Program-made: the position numbers and the translations under genes | Shown here: piece after piece, positions 63,554-64,000 of the stretch | How the letters are laid out: each line of letters begins with the position of its first letter | Position numbering within the stretch: position 1 is the stretch's first letter | The notes under the pieces: generated by a model | Seen by the model: the letters and a program-made list of their open reading frames with translations, nothing else | Database searches by the model: none | Told to the model about the DNA's origin: nothing | NCBI GenBank assembly: GCA_964017185.1 | Contig: OZ024870.1 | Location: 28,481,621-28,545,620, forward strand | Length of the DNA: 64,000 bases | DNA from: Rugalucina vietnamica | Taxonomy: Eukaryota > Mollusca > Bivalvia > Lucinida > Lucinidae | Reading direction: 5' to 3'

Positions 63554-64000
63554 ACCTAGTTGTTTATCGAATTGGTTTATATAAAAGTACTTAAAGTCAT
63601 CTAAGTGCCATACTAGAGTTATAACAAGATGTGACCTGACATGGAAATGTTAAGAAGAAAGTTATATTTAAAAGATCTTGGATTATTTTGATCTCTATTT
63701 CTATTCCATTATGGACCCTAAACTAAAGCTCCATGCCATTGAATGAAATCTACCTTTAAATGTACTTATAAGGAATGCCTTATAAGTCACAAAGGGGCTG
63801 TCAGAATATGGAAAACTTGAAAAGAAAAACATTGATTTAGTATTACCACAAATTTTAACATTTTTTAAAGTCTGACTTCTGGCCCAAATCCAAAACATAC
63901 ATACAAAATATATGCTTAAAGGATACATGTGATGAACCTAGGGTCATATGATTTAATGCCATTCATTTATCTTACAATATTAAAGATAAGTCACCTGTTA
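63554..64000. other. AT-rich, diverged tandem repeat
   Basis: 63600-64000 resembles 63110-63500 (shared ATTGATTTAG and TTCATTTATCT-ACAATATT), so an old duplication of about 500-700 bp is likely. No exon seen. Confidence 0.4.

Overview
The window is animal nuclear DNA, almost certainly from a bivalve mollusc. It has low coding density, many short exons with GT/AG borders, and a dense layer of small inverted-repeat elements and tRNA-derived SINEs. Their style (an AGCTCACCTGAGC-bounded family, a foldback family carrying CAAAGGCGCTGATCAGC-type hairpins, and a SINE with a TTAACGTCCCAGTCAACA body) is typical of bivalves; a scallop-like species is a guess only.

One gene is recognisable. It runs on the minus strand and fills much of the window: PDCD11/RRP5, the nucleolar ribosome-biogenesis protein made of S1 RNA-binding repeats followed by HAT repeats. 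Nineteen exons between 49208 (5'-most seen) and 336 (3'-most seen) join with matching phases into 867 uninterrupted codons. They cover parts of about seven S1 repeats, the lysine-rich linker, and the acidic/basic segment just before the HAT repeats. The first S1 repeats (upstream, beyond 49208) and the HAT domain (downstream, below position 336) are not seen. No second gene could be supported; nearly all other open frames are chance frames in repeats.

Layout: 1-7165 holds the eight 3'-most exons seen. 7166-33833 is one 26.7 kb intron, most of it a 17.6 kb foldback element (11098-28676, flanked by CCGG). Its arms are higher-order arrays of a 366-bp palindrome-rich, G-run-rich unit. A second element of about 10 kb (16767-26725, TTAA target) sits inside one arm and itself contains further elements. 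28997-33197 holds an 8-bp-target-site (hAT-like) element with a TA-target element nested in it, then an inverted-repeat element rich in GACGT words. 33834-49208 holds eleven exons separated by MITEs, the AGCTCACCTGAGC family and a TTA-target element with an unusual interior. 49209-64000 shows no exon I could identify; it holds two CAC-ended elements with 5-bp target duplications (51035-52777 and 53405-57444), tandem satellites and another inverted-repeat element.

Most notable: (1) the giant foldback element with its higher-order arms and clean nesting history; (2) five inverted-repeat elements whose interiors are built from permuted short words rather than tandem units; (3) three PDCD11 exons that each have decayed partial copies next to them in introns; (4) a cluster of heat-shock-element-like sequences in an intron.
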